This document shows positions 1 to 10,393 of a DNA stretch of 64,000 nt, in pieces. Origin of the DNA: Trichosporon coremiiforme. Its lineage: Eukaryota > Basidiomycota > Tremellomycetes > Trichosporonales > Trichosporonaceae. The stretch spans positions 558,001 to 622,000 of the forward strand of contig BCJJ01000015.1 in the NCBI GenBank assembly GCA_039545355.1, read 5' to 3'. The stretch's first letter is position 1. Each line of letters starts with the position of its first letter. A program made the position numbers and the translations under genes. The notes below the pieces were generated by a model that had not been told where the DNA came from, made no database searches, and worked only from the letters and a program-made list of their open reading frames with translations.

Positions 1-1
1 C

Positions 2-3000
2 AAGGATCACGCCGAGCCGGTCGAGTTTGGGAAGAAGACGCCGAACCCGGAGGTCATCAAGATCGTCGAGTCTGACTCCAAGTCGAAGAAGAACGACGAC
101 GACCGCCCGTCCAAGCTCCTCGGTAACATGCCCTCGTCCTCTGCGGTTCCGGCTGCCGCTGCTGCCGTTCCCGCCGCGGCTATCCCTTGGATGGGTGGTG
201 GTGCGCCGTCCGTCGCTCCACCCCCCTCTGTTGCTCCTACGGCTGCCCCGACCGTCGTCCCCTACCCAGTCGCTGCTGTTGCTCCGCCTGTCGCTCCAAC
301 AGCGGCTCCCGCTGCTGCGCCCGCTGCCGCTGCTCCGGCGGCTGCTGCCCAGCCCGCGACCACTGCTGCCAACGTGCCCATCAAGGACAACCCGAAGGGC
401 ATTCCTGCGCCTCTCATCTTCTCGCGCCCCCCGGATGAGAGTGCAGGCGGCGGCAGTGGAGGCGGCGAGCCTCCGGTCCGGTCGTTCGGCAATATGGCTA
501 CGGAAGACGACGCCGGAAACTCCGGCAGTGGTCCAAAGGCCTCCCGCAGCATCCTTAGGAAGGGTAGTAGCGGTCCGCCTGTGTCCTCCGTCGCCAACGT
601 CCCCGGCGACAAGCCCGCTGAAAAGCCCGCTGAGGCTGCCGCCGCTGACAAACCGGCGAAAGCTGACAGCGGAGGTGGTGGCGGCGGCGGTGGTGGCCTC
701 ATGGAGAAGGCATTGCCTGCCCTGGCCACTGCGGCCGGGGGACTCGCTGCCGGCGCTATGGCTCAGAAGGCGCACGACAAGGATGAGGAGAAAAGTGACA
801 AGAAGGAGTCCAAGGAGAAGAAGGACGCGCCCAACATCGAGCCCAAGGGTACGGCCGCCGCGGTCGAATACGGCAACATGGCCAAGGAGAAGGACGCCCC
901 GAAGGGCGATGCTCCGAAGGAAGCTGCTAAGGGGGCCCCAGCCGGTGACAAGCCCAAGGACGCCCCAGCCGGTGACAAGCCTAAGGACGCCCCAGCCGGT
1001 GACAAGCCCAAGGACGTCCCAGCCGGCGACAAGCCCAAGGACGTCCCAGCCGGCGACAAGCCCAAGGACGTCCCAGCCGGCGACAAGCCCAAGGACGCCC
1101 CTAAGGACGGCGCTAAGGGCGACGCACCAAAGGATGCCGCGAAAGACGCCGGCAAGGCTGCTGCTGGTGGTGCTGCTGGTGGCGCTGCTGGCAGTGCGGC
1201 TGCCAAGGACGCCCCTAAGGACGGCGGCAAGGGCGGCGACGGTGGTGGCGAAAAGAAGGCAGACCCGATCGCCGACATTTCGACGCAGCTGAATGAACTC
1301 CGTGCCGAAGTCCGCGAACTTGCCGTCAAGATCGGCGGTGGCGGCGCTGACGGCGCCATCCATCCCGACCTCTCCAAGCGCCTCGACACGATTGCGATGG
1401 ATATGGCCGGCGTGCAGAGCGCCCTGCAGGCCGTTGAAGCCTCGACTCTCCGTCCCCACCCGGAGCTGTCCGAGCGCCTCGATGCGCTCTCGAAGGGCAT
1501 GGCACCTGGCGAAAAGGCTCTGCCGCCCGCGCCAGGTGACCACGCGGACGGCATCCCCGGCGAGGTGCACCAGAAGCTCGACGCGCTCGCGGTTCTCATC
1601 CAGGTCATGCTCCAGCGCCAGAAGGAGCTCGCCGACGTCCAGGATGCGATGGCCGCCGGTAACATGGCTCCGGCCATGGCTAACATTGCTAAGGAGGGTC
1701 CAAAAGATGCTCCCGGCGGCGATAAGCCCAAGGACCCCCCTGGAGGCGACAAGCCCAAGGATGGCGCCGCTGCCAAGGACGCTCCGAAGGACGGGGCCAA
1801 GGGTGATGCACCCAAGGAGGGCGCAAAGGAAGCTGTCAAGGAGGCTGCCAAGGCCGCTGTCGCTGGCGCTGCCGGGGGAGCTGCCGGTGCCGCTGCTGCC
1901 AAGGACGCTCCGAAGGACAAAGCTGCCGGGGGTGGTGACAAGCCCAAGGATGCCGCTGCCGCGAAGGACGCCCCCAAGGATGCTCCGAAGGGCGGCGACA
2001 AGCCTAAGGGCGGCGACAAGCCTAAGGATGGCGGCGGCGACAAACCGAAGGACGCTGCCAAGGACGCTCCCAAGGACGGCAAGAAGGAGGAGAAGAAGGA
2101 TGACAAGCCGGCCGCCGTGCTCGGGAACATGAAGACCGAGGACGGCAAGGGCGGTGACAAGTCGAAGGACGCGCCTAAGGATGCCAAGAGCGGCGACAAG
2201 CCCAAGGACTCCAAGGGCGGCGACAAGCCCAAGGACGCCAAGGGCGGCGACAAGCCCAAGGACGCTTCGAAGGATGCGCCCAAGGACGCGAAGGATGCGC
2301 CGAAGGACGGCAAGAAGGAGGAGCCGAAGCCCGACAAGCTGGACGAGGTGCACAAGCTGCTTACGGCTCAGAAGGAGGGCAGCGACGTGCAGCAGAAGCA
2401 GATCGGGGACGTCGGCAAGTACCTGGGCGACCTGAACAAGTGGCTTCAGCAGTACTCTGAGAAGGCTGGCGGCGAGCTGGAGGGGATGAGTAAGAAGATG
2501 AACGGTCTCGTCGACACGGACGACAAGGGAGCTGTCAAGGGTCTTGTCCCGGACATCCACAAGATGCTCGCGGACCAGGCGGAGCAGATCAAGAAGCACG
2601 AGAGCGTGTACAAGGAGCTTCGGGACATGATGGAGAAGCAGCGGCAGGATCACGAGATGCTCCTGCGTGCGGTCGCGACCGACCTGAGCGCCGAAATCAA
2701 GGGCGAGCGTGTCCGCTTTATTGAGGCGATGCAAGCCGCGACCTCGATGAACGTGAACAACCACGTCGAGGAGTTCAAGAAGGCGCTGTCCGGCGAGGTC
2801 GCGAAGGAGATGAAGACGCTCGGCGACCTGAAGGAGGAACAGAAGAATGTCCGCCAGCAGATCAAGGACGCCCTCGCCTTTATCGACAACCAAGGGCTGC
2901 CTAAAAAGGACCCGCCGAAGAAGGACGACAAGCCGAAGCCCAAGGACGACAAACCCAAGGACCCCAAGCCTGCCCCTCCTCCCGCCAAGGGTCCCTTCGC

Positions 3001-3070
3001 GAACATCCTCGTTCCCCCTCCTGCGCCCAAGCCGGACGAGAAGAGACCCTTACCTGCCGCCCCGGCGTAG
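2..3070 (+). CDS. Lys/Pro/Ala-rich repeat protein with coiled-coil C-terminus (5'-partial)
   Basis: The frame is open from base 2 to the TAG at 3068-3070, so the gene enters from the left edge and its start is missing (at least 1,022 residues are visible). The first third is Ala/Pro/Val-rich. The middle is dominated by GDKPKD-type repeats, including a perfect six-copy 9-residue array at 941-1102. Non-repetitive segments near 1270-1660 and 2330-2900 are predicted coiled coil, rich in Leu/Glu/Lys. The last 50 residues return to KDDKPK and proline. A short motif (aromatic or Leu or Ala)-Gly-Asn-Met recurs five times (ending at 130, 496, 880, 1666 and 2131), often followed by an acidic TEDD- or KEKD-like stretch. 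There is no signal peptide or catalytic domain in the visible part. I do not recognise the family; a scaffold-like, mostly disordered protein is an inference from composition. Long open frames on the other strand are GC-driven shadows. Confidence 0.75.
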   Translation, partial: KDHAEPVEFGKKTPNPEVIKIVESDSKSKKNDDDRPSKLLGNMPSSSAVPAAAAAVPAAAIPWMGGGAPSVAPPPSVAPTAAPTVVPYPVAAVAPPVAPTAAPAAAPAAAAPAAAAQPATTAANVPIKDNPKGIPAPLIFSRPPDESAGGGSGGGEPPVRSFGNMATEDDAGNSGSGPKASRSILRKGSSGPPVSSVANVPGDKPAEKPAEAAAADKPAKADSGGGGGGGGGLMEKALPALATAAGGLAAGAMAQKAHDKDEEKSDKKESKEKKDAPNIEPKGTAAAVEYGNMAKEKDAPKGDAPKEAAKGAPAGDKPKDAPAGDKPKDAPAGDKPKDVPAGDKPKDVPAGDKPKDVPAGDKPKDAPKDGAKGDAPKDAAKDAGKAAAGGAAGGAAGSAAAKDAPKDGGKGGDGGGEKKADPIADISTQLNELRAEVRELAVKIGGGGADGAIHPDLSKRLDTIAMDMAGVQSALQAVEASTLRPHPELSERLDALSKGMAPGEKALPPAPGDHADGIPGEVHQKLDALAVLIQVMLQRQKELADVQDAMAAGNMAPAMANIAKEGPKDAPGGDKPKDPPGGDKPKDGAAAKDAPKDGAKGDAPKEGAKEAVKEAAKAAVAGAAGGAAGAAAAKDAPKDKAAGGGDKPKDAAAAKDAPKDAPKGGDKPKGGDKPKDGGGDKPKDAAKDAPKDGKKEEKKDDKPAAVLGNMKTEDGKGGDKSKDAPKDAKSGDKPKDSKGGDKPKDAKGGDKPKDASKDAPKDAKDAPKDGKKEEPKPDKLDEVHKLLTAQKEGSDVQQKQIGDVGKYLGDLNKWLQQYSEKAGGELEGMSKKMNGLVDTDDKGAVKGLVPDIHKMLADQAEQIKKHESVYKELRDMMEKQRQDHEMLLRAVATDLSAEIKGERVRFIEAMQAATSMNVNNHVEEFKKALSGEVAKEMKTLGDLKEEQKNVRQQIKDALAFIDNQGLPKKDPPKKDDKPKPKDDKPKDPKPAPPPAKGPFANILVPPPAPKPDEKRPLPAAPA
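941..1102 (+). repeat. Six-copy 27-bp in-frame tandem repeat
   Basis: Six consecutive 27-bp units encode Ala-Gly-Asp-Lys-Pro-Lys-Asp-(Ala/Val)-Pro. Copies differ only at synonymous third positions and by Ala/Val at position 8, which suggests recent expansion or homogenisation. Looser GDKPKD units recur at about 1720-2290. Confidence 0.9.
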
Positions 3071-3240
3071 CGTGCCGGCACATGACGGCGGTGACCTCGT
3101 CGAGCCTCGTCACGACACATCCACTCCAGCCACCGCCACCACAACCGCGGCCCACACCCCTCTCCCTCGCTCGAGCTACTCGCGAGGCCCTAAACACCAT
3201 TCAAACACATCTATTTCAAGTCTCGGGTATCACAGGAATC

Positions 3241-3283
<43 letters not shown>

Positions 3284-4163
3284 GTTACATTGTTACAAGG
3301 TTGTAGTATTTTTCATCTCACAGTTGTCTGTCTCCTTTTTCACGAAATTTTGGGTCGTAGTTTTCATTTCCATCATTAGTTTATCTTTCATTAGAATCTC
3401 ATTGGTATTGGTATGGACGTGGATTGTAACAATTACACACTGGTACACTTCTCACTCACCCATCGCTGCATCCTCATTGCTTACTGACGGTCTGCTGGTG
3501 ATGTCTGAGGGGAATGGTGTTAGATTGTCCGAGGGTTATCCGACAGCGGTCGGTGATGTCGTACTTCTTGATGTCGTAGTGCGTTATGCTGTGACGGTCG
3601 TCGCACCAGAGCGGCTAGTTAGTGACGCTGAGATCGCAGTTGAGCCAGAACTTGAGAGAAGAATGACTAACCCCGGCTGCAGCGTTCGCTCACCGCATCA
3701 TGATTAGACAACGACTCGCAAGTCCCCCAATCCTCGCCAGTCCCGAAGTGTGCCGAAGTCCATCATGCGGCATGGATGGCGAAGTGACCGCTCACGGAAG
3801 GGATGCACGGAGAGTTGCCCCGTGCTGCGTTCAGTGCGGGCAGCCAGTTACGGAGTGGAGCCCACGTTAAGCCGCGGCTATCGTTATCGCTCCTTATCTG
3901 ATTGGCTCTATCTCACACCGCTAGTCACAAAGGTCTGGATAGCTCCACACCTGGATAACCGCGGACCTCGGTGGCCCCGGTATCCTTCCCAGTTCAGGCA
4001 AGCGTCCCCCGCGTCCGTTATGTTCGCACGAGGGGGGTGAGGAGAGGGGGGGGGGCGGACTGACCTCCGCCCAGCTGCGCTTCCGGTATCTTACCCTGCA
4101 CTGCAAAAGAGAGACGCTCACCGGCGAGGACCCAACGGTTTGTCCCTGGGGCAAAAGAGGAAT
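3071..4163. other. Intergenic region
   Basis: This 1.1-kb stretch lies between the left-edge gene and the tRNA. It contains the CACTCT microsatellite and an AT-richer tract at 3300-3430. I see no coding frame with a plausible start or family resemblance; the open frame continuing past 3070 is the out-of-frame tail of the upstream gene. Confidence 0.6.
3241..3282 (+). repeat. (CACTCT)7 microsatellite
   Basis: Seven perfect copies of CACTCT lie about 170 bp downstream of the stop codon of the left-edge gene, so probably in its 3' UTR or just beyond. Confidence 0.95.
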
Positions 4164-4255
4164 GCCTTCTACCCGAATCGAACGGGTGACCGTTCCATAG
4201 CAAGACTCGAAGAGACACTACTAGTGGAAAATTCTAGCCACTGAACTAAGAAGGC
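4164..4255 (-). tRNA. tRNA-Thr (anticodon AGU) with 20-nt intron
   Basis: Read on the minus strand, a 7-bp acceptor stem (GCCTTCT with AGAAGGC) closes the molecule. The D stem is GTTC/GAAT with a G-T wobble, the anticodon stem TTCCA/TGGAA, and the T arm ACCCG-TTCGATT-CGGGT. The anticodon loop reads C-T-A-G-T-A, then a 20-nt insert at 4218-4199, then A. The intron therefore sits at the canonical position after nucleotide 37 and the anticodon is AGT at 4222-4220, decoding Thr ACU (A34 would be read as inosine). No encoded CCA is seen, as expected in a eukaryote; the CCA-adding enzyme is encoded at 30039. Confidence 0.93.
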
Positions 4256-5362
4256 GAAGCTAGTTGCTCATGTCTTCATGGCCCCCCACGCGCATGTGAC
4301 TCGTTAGATAGCACGCGATACCCGCGTGTCGAGTAATCTCGATCACCCGCCCCTTGCCTGTTTATCGCCACCAGAGAGAGAGTCTGTTCGGGGAGTGACA
4401 GCCATAGGCTGCACGCTACGCCTAGTCTGCAACCATGGAGCGGTTCTGATAGGCCATATCGTACGCTATCTACGCCGCAACGTCGTCCATTCGTTCTGAT
4501 GAACATTTTTTCAGAATAGACCGAAGCACTGGTAAGCGAGCGCAGAACGTTGGCCCTTGTTTTGACCCGGTATGCGGCCACCACCACCCTGCAGGAGCGA
4601 CCTTGGCGGGCTGCCTGGCCGAGGCGCGCCTGTCCTATGGCATTCGCTGTTCGCCTGCCAAGATGCAAGACGCGTCCTACGCTAGTGCTTGATTTCGAGA
4701 TTTCAGTGACCTTTGGTTTGCGCGTGTCTGCGTATGTCTACATGTATCCAGACTGCGAAGGCCAAGGGCGATGTGCTGTCTGGCCGTTTCGCGAGCGCGT
4801 CGAGACCCAGCACAGCTCACACGACAGCCTAATGGGCTTAAGCACAGAGCAAGCCAATCTACCGCCGCGAATAGGAACGGATGTAAACAAAAAGTTGGAC
4901 CGCAGCCGCTGGCCCTCGTCGCCCAGCTGTTAAGACGTACTGGCGCTGATAGCTGGGACGCTGCAAGCAGCCGGTGGCGGCACCTGACCCTGGCGTAACT
5001 GGCGTCCTGGTCCTGGCGTCGGGCGTCTTTCGTGCTTCACTTGCGATCTCTGATCACAACAACCACCCTTCCTCACACCTTGTATCGATACCCCACAACC
5101 TCTCCGACTGCATACACCGCCGGCCCGCATAACCCCCAACTTTCGATTTGTCTATACCCTCGCGCGGCCTTAGTTGCGCGACTTTGGCTCGATCACTCAC
5201 CTGACCTGCGAGAGCGCGACAAAAGAGCTTCACTAGAGCGCGGCTCACTCTTTTCACGACTCACGACACACCGCGATCCCTCCTTCCTCCTCTCCTACCC
5301 AACCTGTGCAACCTCACCTATTTCCCAACACTGCGCGCCGGCAGAGTCCATCGATCCCGACG
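4256..5362. other. Intergenic / promoter region
   Basis: This 1.1-kb stretch holds the upstream region of the tRNA and the promoter and 5' UTR of the coiled-coil gene starting at 5363. The last 300 bases are pyrimidine-rich (CTC/TCC runs), typical of a fungal 5' leader. No gene is seen. Confidence 0.55.
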
Positions 5363-8300
5363 ATGACGCCGCCGCCGTCCAAAGCCGTGATCGAGCCGAT
5401 GACGCCGTCGCCGCGCGACGCCTCCTCTTCCTCCGCCGATCACGACGACGAGTCCCCGCAGCGCCCATTCGACATTGCAGCCCGGCTCGGGCTCGACGTG
5501 TTCGGGCAGCCAGACAGTCCGAGTGCGAGCCTGATGCTGACGCGGACGGCTGAGACGCTGCACGGCCTATCGCAGCAGCTGGCCGAGCTCAATCTCGACG
5601 AGCCGGCTTTGAGTGTGCGGTGCTGCTGCGGGTCTAAGGCCGAATGTCCCTCGTCGGCTGCGCGCGAGCGCTGGGAGGCAAAGCTCAAGCTTAGCGGAGG
5701 TACGTGCCCAACGCCGCAGGTGATTCAGGTGACAGACGACTAACCTATGGTTGCAGAGATTGGACACGCCCTGCTGCAGCGCTACGAGGCCCTGGAGAGG
5801 AAGTACAAGCGCCTCGAGCACAACTACGAACTTCAGCGCAAGGCGCTCGCAGACTCGTTACGGCACGTTGCGAACCTCGAGCGCGCGAACAATACACACA
5901 TGTCCAAGTTTGCCGATCTGACGCACTCCTACGAGGCACTCGAGAAGGTGAGTGAGCTTGCGGTCGAGCTGTGCGCCAGATCGCACTGATAAGACATGAC
6001 GCACACACCGCACATCCCACAGACAGACTTTTGGCTGACGCCCGCCCAGCGCTACGTCCAGGCGACACACTCTCAGAGTCTCACTCAGCAGTCACTGTCT
6101 CACGTCCGCTCCGAGCTGGCGAAATGTCGCCAGACGGCCAACGCCCAGACGATCGCCCTGGCCGCTAGCGGCGGAATAGAGCAGCGTCTCGCAGAGGCAG
6201 AGAGAAGATATGAAGACACCCGCGACTTACAGCATGCCGAGTCGCGCAAGCTCAAGGAGCAGCTCAAGTGGCGAACAATGGCAGAGGACAGGATAGGTGA
6301 GTTAAGTATACGATGCCGGCTAACTCGGTGCAGCGGATCTGGAGTCGCAGCTGACCGCGTCGGCACGAGAGATTGACGAGATCAAGACCGCACGCCAGAG
6401 AGACGCCCAGGAATTGCTCGCGAATGCCAAGGAGCGACTCGAGTCGCTGCATTCAGAGGTGAGTTGTACAGCTGAACTTAATAACTGATTCCAGCTCTCC
6501 GACACCTTCCAGACGTCTTCCCCGTCAGAGACACCAGAGTACCAGCGTACGCTCGAGGACCTCGTTGCGACCAACACTCTTTTGAAGCATGACACATCCG
6601 AACTCGCCCACACTCTTTCCCAGACGATGGACGAAAACCGCGCGCTGCGAGAAGAACTCGAGGAGCTCCGAAGCAGCCGTCCTCCTCGCTCCCGACCGTT
6701 GTCGATGGAAATCCGGCCAATGATGACATCTACCAAGGGCCACATGCGGACCGGCTCCATCCCTGCAACAAGCTCCGAGCGCGCCCATGCGCGTGTTTCG
6801 AGTGCGATCGTGTCGGAGGCGAACTGGGGACACTTGCGACGAGGCTCCCTGGCGCCCTCCTTTACGTCTACGTCGACCACGGACGGCCCTAGCATCTCCT
6901 CTCCTGGAAACGGAATCGAGTATAGCTCCTTTTCTTCGCCCATGAACGGCGAGGGGCCCACGAGTCCTGACCTGAGGGTCAGTCCAAGCGTGCGCCACCG
7001 CTCCTCGCTCTCGAGCACGGGCGGCATCCCTTACATCTCCCACGGTGTCGCCAAGAGCAAGGGACCGCGCCCGCTCTCGTTACGCTCGAACAGCGACAGG
7101 CGTAACCTGACGAAGCGCTCGATGGGCGTCAGCGAGGCGATCAATGAGTGGCCGGCCGACGACGAGAATGGTGCCTCGAACGACCCGACGAGCGGGGAAG
7201 AACCCCCTTCACCTGACACCGACACCTTCCGCCACACAGCGAGCAGGAAGCGAACATCTGTGTTGCTTCCTCGCATGACGTCGCCTATGGGACACTACGA
7301 CAGCAATTCGAGCGGGAACGGCGCCTCGCCCTCGGAGAAGGCGAGTGAAACGACCGATCTCGATCACAAGCGAGTCAACCGTCGCACACTCTTACTGCTC
7401 AGCCGCTCTACCGGAGTGCAGACTGATCCCACCGATGTCGAGGAGACACCGAAACGTCGGCGGCGCCCGAGTCACAACTCTGAGCCATCTGTCGCTTTAT
7501 CTGAGACGCCTGCCGGTCACTCAGAAACGTCTTCCTTACTCGGCGTGCTGGCGTCTGATCGCAAGGGCGGTGTGCCCCAGCTCAGCGATCTGCTGGAGTA
7601 TCTCTCCAAGATGTTGACGCAGTTACGTGGCGTCGATATCCCAACACTGAACCGGCGTCTCAAGAAGCAGCACCTTCCCGGTGATGTCGAACACCTGTCG
7701 CGATCGACGATCGCGAACCTCCAGAGTGAGGTGGCGGAGCTGCGCCACCGATTCCGCTCGTTACTCGAGATCAGCGACGTGAGCCGTCGCGAGATGACCC
7801 TCCTGCTTAAGCTCTTAAAGGACGTCTTCTCCGATGTCCTCGAGCTCCAGAACATCGTGAACGCCGTCACGATCGACCCGAAGCTCGCGAAGAAGCTGCG
7901 CCGCGAGGCTTTCGCTGATCCGGACGCACCGCCGGAGACGACATCCGGCCTGGGCTGGATCGCAGCCCCGCTGACCAGTTTGTTTACGGCTGCGCAGAAG
8001 CCAAGCGAGGCACCCGCCGTGCCTGCGACTCCCTCGCGAGACAGGATCATCACACCCCCGGCGCCACCGACACGCGCGGCGCCGAAGCAGCAGGCGTCGA
8101 CGTCTGCGACAACGACACACATCAGCATCGAGTTCGGCAGCTCTGGCTCCGTACGCCGGGCGCTGCCCGCGCTGTCGCAGTCTGTCTCGGACACGTCCTC
8201 CGTCGCAAATCGGTCTGTGTCCGCGCCCATTACGGCCGGGTCGGCACGTGTGCGCTCGCGCGCGTCGCGCTCCGACCTCATGGGCATCTTCGCCGGTGCA

Positions 8301-8933
8301 CAGCCAAGCGGTGTATCACCGGCTGTGCGTGCGCGCGTGCGCCACGCGTCGAGCCAGTACTTTGGTCCTTCCGATCGACGAATCTTCTCGGAGCCGAGGG
8401 AGCGGCTGTCGACGATTGTGGATGCGGTGCTGGACCCGGGCGAAGGTGAGGAGGACGTGATCCCCGGCGACTACGAGCCTCCCCTACTCGAGCGCTCGCT
8501 ACGTCCCCGCGGTCTGTCCGACAGCAGTATCCGCAGCTCAACCGTCGTTGAGCAGCCAGAGACGAGCCTGCTCGGGTCAGGCATAGGCTTCTTATCAAAG
8601 GGGCTGTACAAGATTGGCGAAGCAGCTTTATCCTCTTCAGCAGTCGACACGACACCGGCAACAGCTACGGCACAGTCGAAGAGCACGCACCACCTTGGCC
8701 TAGGCCAGCCGCGCCGCCCGCCCCTCAGCTCGAAGGGATCAGACAGCACACCGGCAGTCTCTATACCCACGACAGCACCGTCAACAGCAGTCTCGCTCGG
8801 CACGTCGCCGGGCACGCTGAAACGCGAACTAGATGACGAGGACGAGATCGTCATCGGAGGCGGCCTCCTCTCCGGAGGCGTCGGAACACCCATCGTAGGC
8901 ACTATACCCAAGACGTCCCAGTGGGGCATGTAA
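5363..8933 (+). CDS. Large coiled-coil protein, function unassigned
   Basis: Five exons: 5363-5699, 5757-5947, 6023-6296, 6334-6458 and 6495-8933, giving 3,366 nt and about 1,121 residues. All junctions are GT-AG and keep frame; introns 3 and 4 are only 37 and 36 nt. The ATG at 5363 is the first in-frame one. Residues of about 110-420 are charged heptad-rich coiled coil, crossing four exons. A Ser/Thr/Pro-rich, probably disordered stretch follows (about 430-760), then a second helical block near 770-890 (genomic 7540-7910) with basic and Leu-rich helices. The tail is again Ser-rich and ends in an acidic, glycine-rich segment. Domain order (N-terminal coiled coil, disorder, conserved-looking helical block) suggests a cytoskeletal or organelle-tethering scaffold, but this is inference; no named family is recognised. 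There is no signal peptide or transmembrane segment. Confidence 0.8.
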
Positions 8934-9175
8934 GCGTATGACATGCAGTGATTATCCTATGCTACAGTACATCCGAGCGAGCGAAGAAAGCGAGGGATGG
9001 TTGATGCTAATGAGGGCGAGGCTGACGCGTTGAAATGCTAGAAAGTGCGGGGGAAGAAACAAGGAAGAGCCTAGAAGTGTGGATCGTGGTGAGATCGATA
9101 TTGAAAGATGCCGGGTACGCGTGCGCAGGGACGCTCAGGTGTCGATACGGGCGTGCGTTACTGTGCTGGTGCAGA

Positions 9176-9904
9176 TCACGGCGCCTTGGCCGCTTCGGCC
9201 TCGGCAGCCTTGCGCAACTTCTGTCGTCGCTTCTTCTCGCGTTTGCGTTCAGCCTTGGAGAGAGCCGGCTCGTCGTCCTTCCTCTCCTCGGTCTCGTCGT
9301 CGCTGTCGTCTCGTGACCGCTTGCCGAGGCTCGTTGGCGGTGACAGCTCGTCCTTCTCCTCACTCTTCTCCTCAGTGCTCGTCTCCGCGCTGTCGGCATT
9401 GGCCGCGGCCATCTTCGCCAGGATAGCAGGGTGGACCTTCTCCTCCTTCCCCTTCAGGAGGGCGGGATGCACCTTCGTCTCCTTCTTAGCCAGAGCGGGG
9501 TGGATCTTTCCCTTACCCGCGAAGGGGTCCTTGCTCTTCTTGTTCGTCTTGATCGACCGCGTCCGGCTCTCGGCCTCCTCTTCGCTATCCTCCTCGACCG
9601 CTCCTCCTCCAGTTCCCTCCTCGGCGTTCTTCCGCTTCTTCAGTTTCTGCTCCAGCACACTCAGACCGGCACGCTGATTCTTGAACTTGGCCCCGAGAGC
9701 TGCGTCTTCGAGTGCCGCATGGCCAAGTCCTAGCCGTTGTGCCCGGTCCGCACTCGAACGCAAGGCGGATTCCCACTCCTGGGCTTTCGTAGACTCGGGC
9801 TGCGAGACGCCAAAGTTTGCCGGTAGCCAGGAGTCGACATCGGCGTGGAAGAGGGTCGCGGAGAGGGTGAGCGACTCGGACGTCGGGACTGGCGAATCGG
9901 GCAT
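9176..9904 (-). CDS. Lysine/glutamate-rich KHPAL-repeat protein (possibly DUF3245-like)
   Basis: A single exon of 242 codons starts at the ATG at 9904; an in-frame extension upstream lacks an ATG. The N-terminal third contains a hydrophobic stretch with a Trp-Leu pair and an R-LGLG motif, reminiscent of the small fungal family DUF3245 (tentative). The middle holds a motif of type K-(I/V)-HPA-(L/I)-x-K repeated three times within about 35 residues. The C-terminus is highly charged, with acidic runs and two strongly basic clusters (KRERKR-like) that look like nuclear or nucleolar localisation signals. It is divergently transcribed from TOM40 with about 490 bp between the starts. A nucleolar or RNA-associated role is inferred from composition only. 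Confidence 0.7.
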   Translation of the reverse strand: MPDSPVPTSESLTLSATLFHADVDSWLPANFGVSQPESTKAQEWESALRSSADRAQRLGLGHAALEDAALGAKFKNQRAGLSVLEQKLKKRKNAEEGTGGGAVEEDSEEEAESRTRSIKTNKKSKDPFAGKGKIHPALAKKETKVHPALLKGKEEKVHPAILAKMAAANADSAETSTEEKSEEKDELSPPTSLGKRSRDDSDDETEERKDDEPALSKAERKREKKRRQKLRKAAEAEAAKAP

Positions 9905-10393
9905 CTTGACTGCTGCACTCTCTCGTCGGTACACTCGCGCTTGCTCGTTTTCGCTGTTCGTCGGGTCCGACAGATCTAGATCTCAGTAGGGCTCGTGATC
10001 CCTCGTGGATTCTGATGACGACGTTATCGCGAGTGGCCTGACGTTCCCTTCACCTCCCGGTCGCAGTCGGCAGTCGTCTTCTCGCTGTCGCTCGTGTTTG
10101 TGCGCGGCGTCGTGAGTACACGGATGCATGAGAGCAAGGTCGAGATGGCCAGAAATTACGCACAGTGGCAAATCACAGGCACGGCGACAGCCAGGAACTC
10201 GGTGCCACATACACGGTGAAAAGCTGGGGTGCGGCCGGTGTGTCCCTGAGCCTGCGAGCCGCCCAGCCAGGCGGGGGGCTCATTTTGAGTCTCCAACTTC
10301 TCAGGAGGCTCGAAACCAGTCCGAGTCCGGCGTCGCTTGCTTGTTGCTTCCACCTTACACTCTCCGACCGGCACGCCTTCCAGTTGACCGACC
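9905..10393. other. Divergent promoter region
   Basis: This 489-bp interval is shared by the gene at 9176-9904 (minus) and TOM40 (plus). I see no clear TATA element; the TOM40-proximal 100 bases are CT-rich. Confidence 0.5.

Noticed and set aside
763..2355. 530-codon minus-strand open frame opposite the repeat protein
   Set aside because: It mirrors a Lys/Pro/Asp-rich repeat on the coding strand (Leu/Ser/Pro-rich in reverse) and is open only because of GC-rich third positions; no splice or start support.
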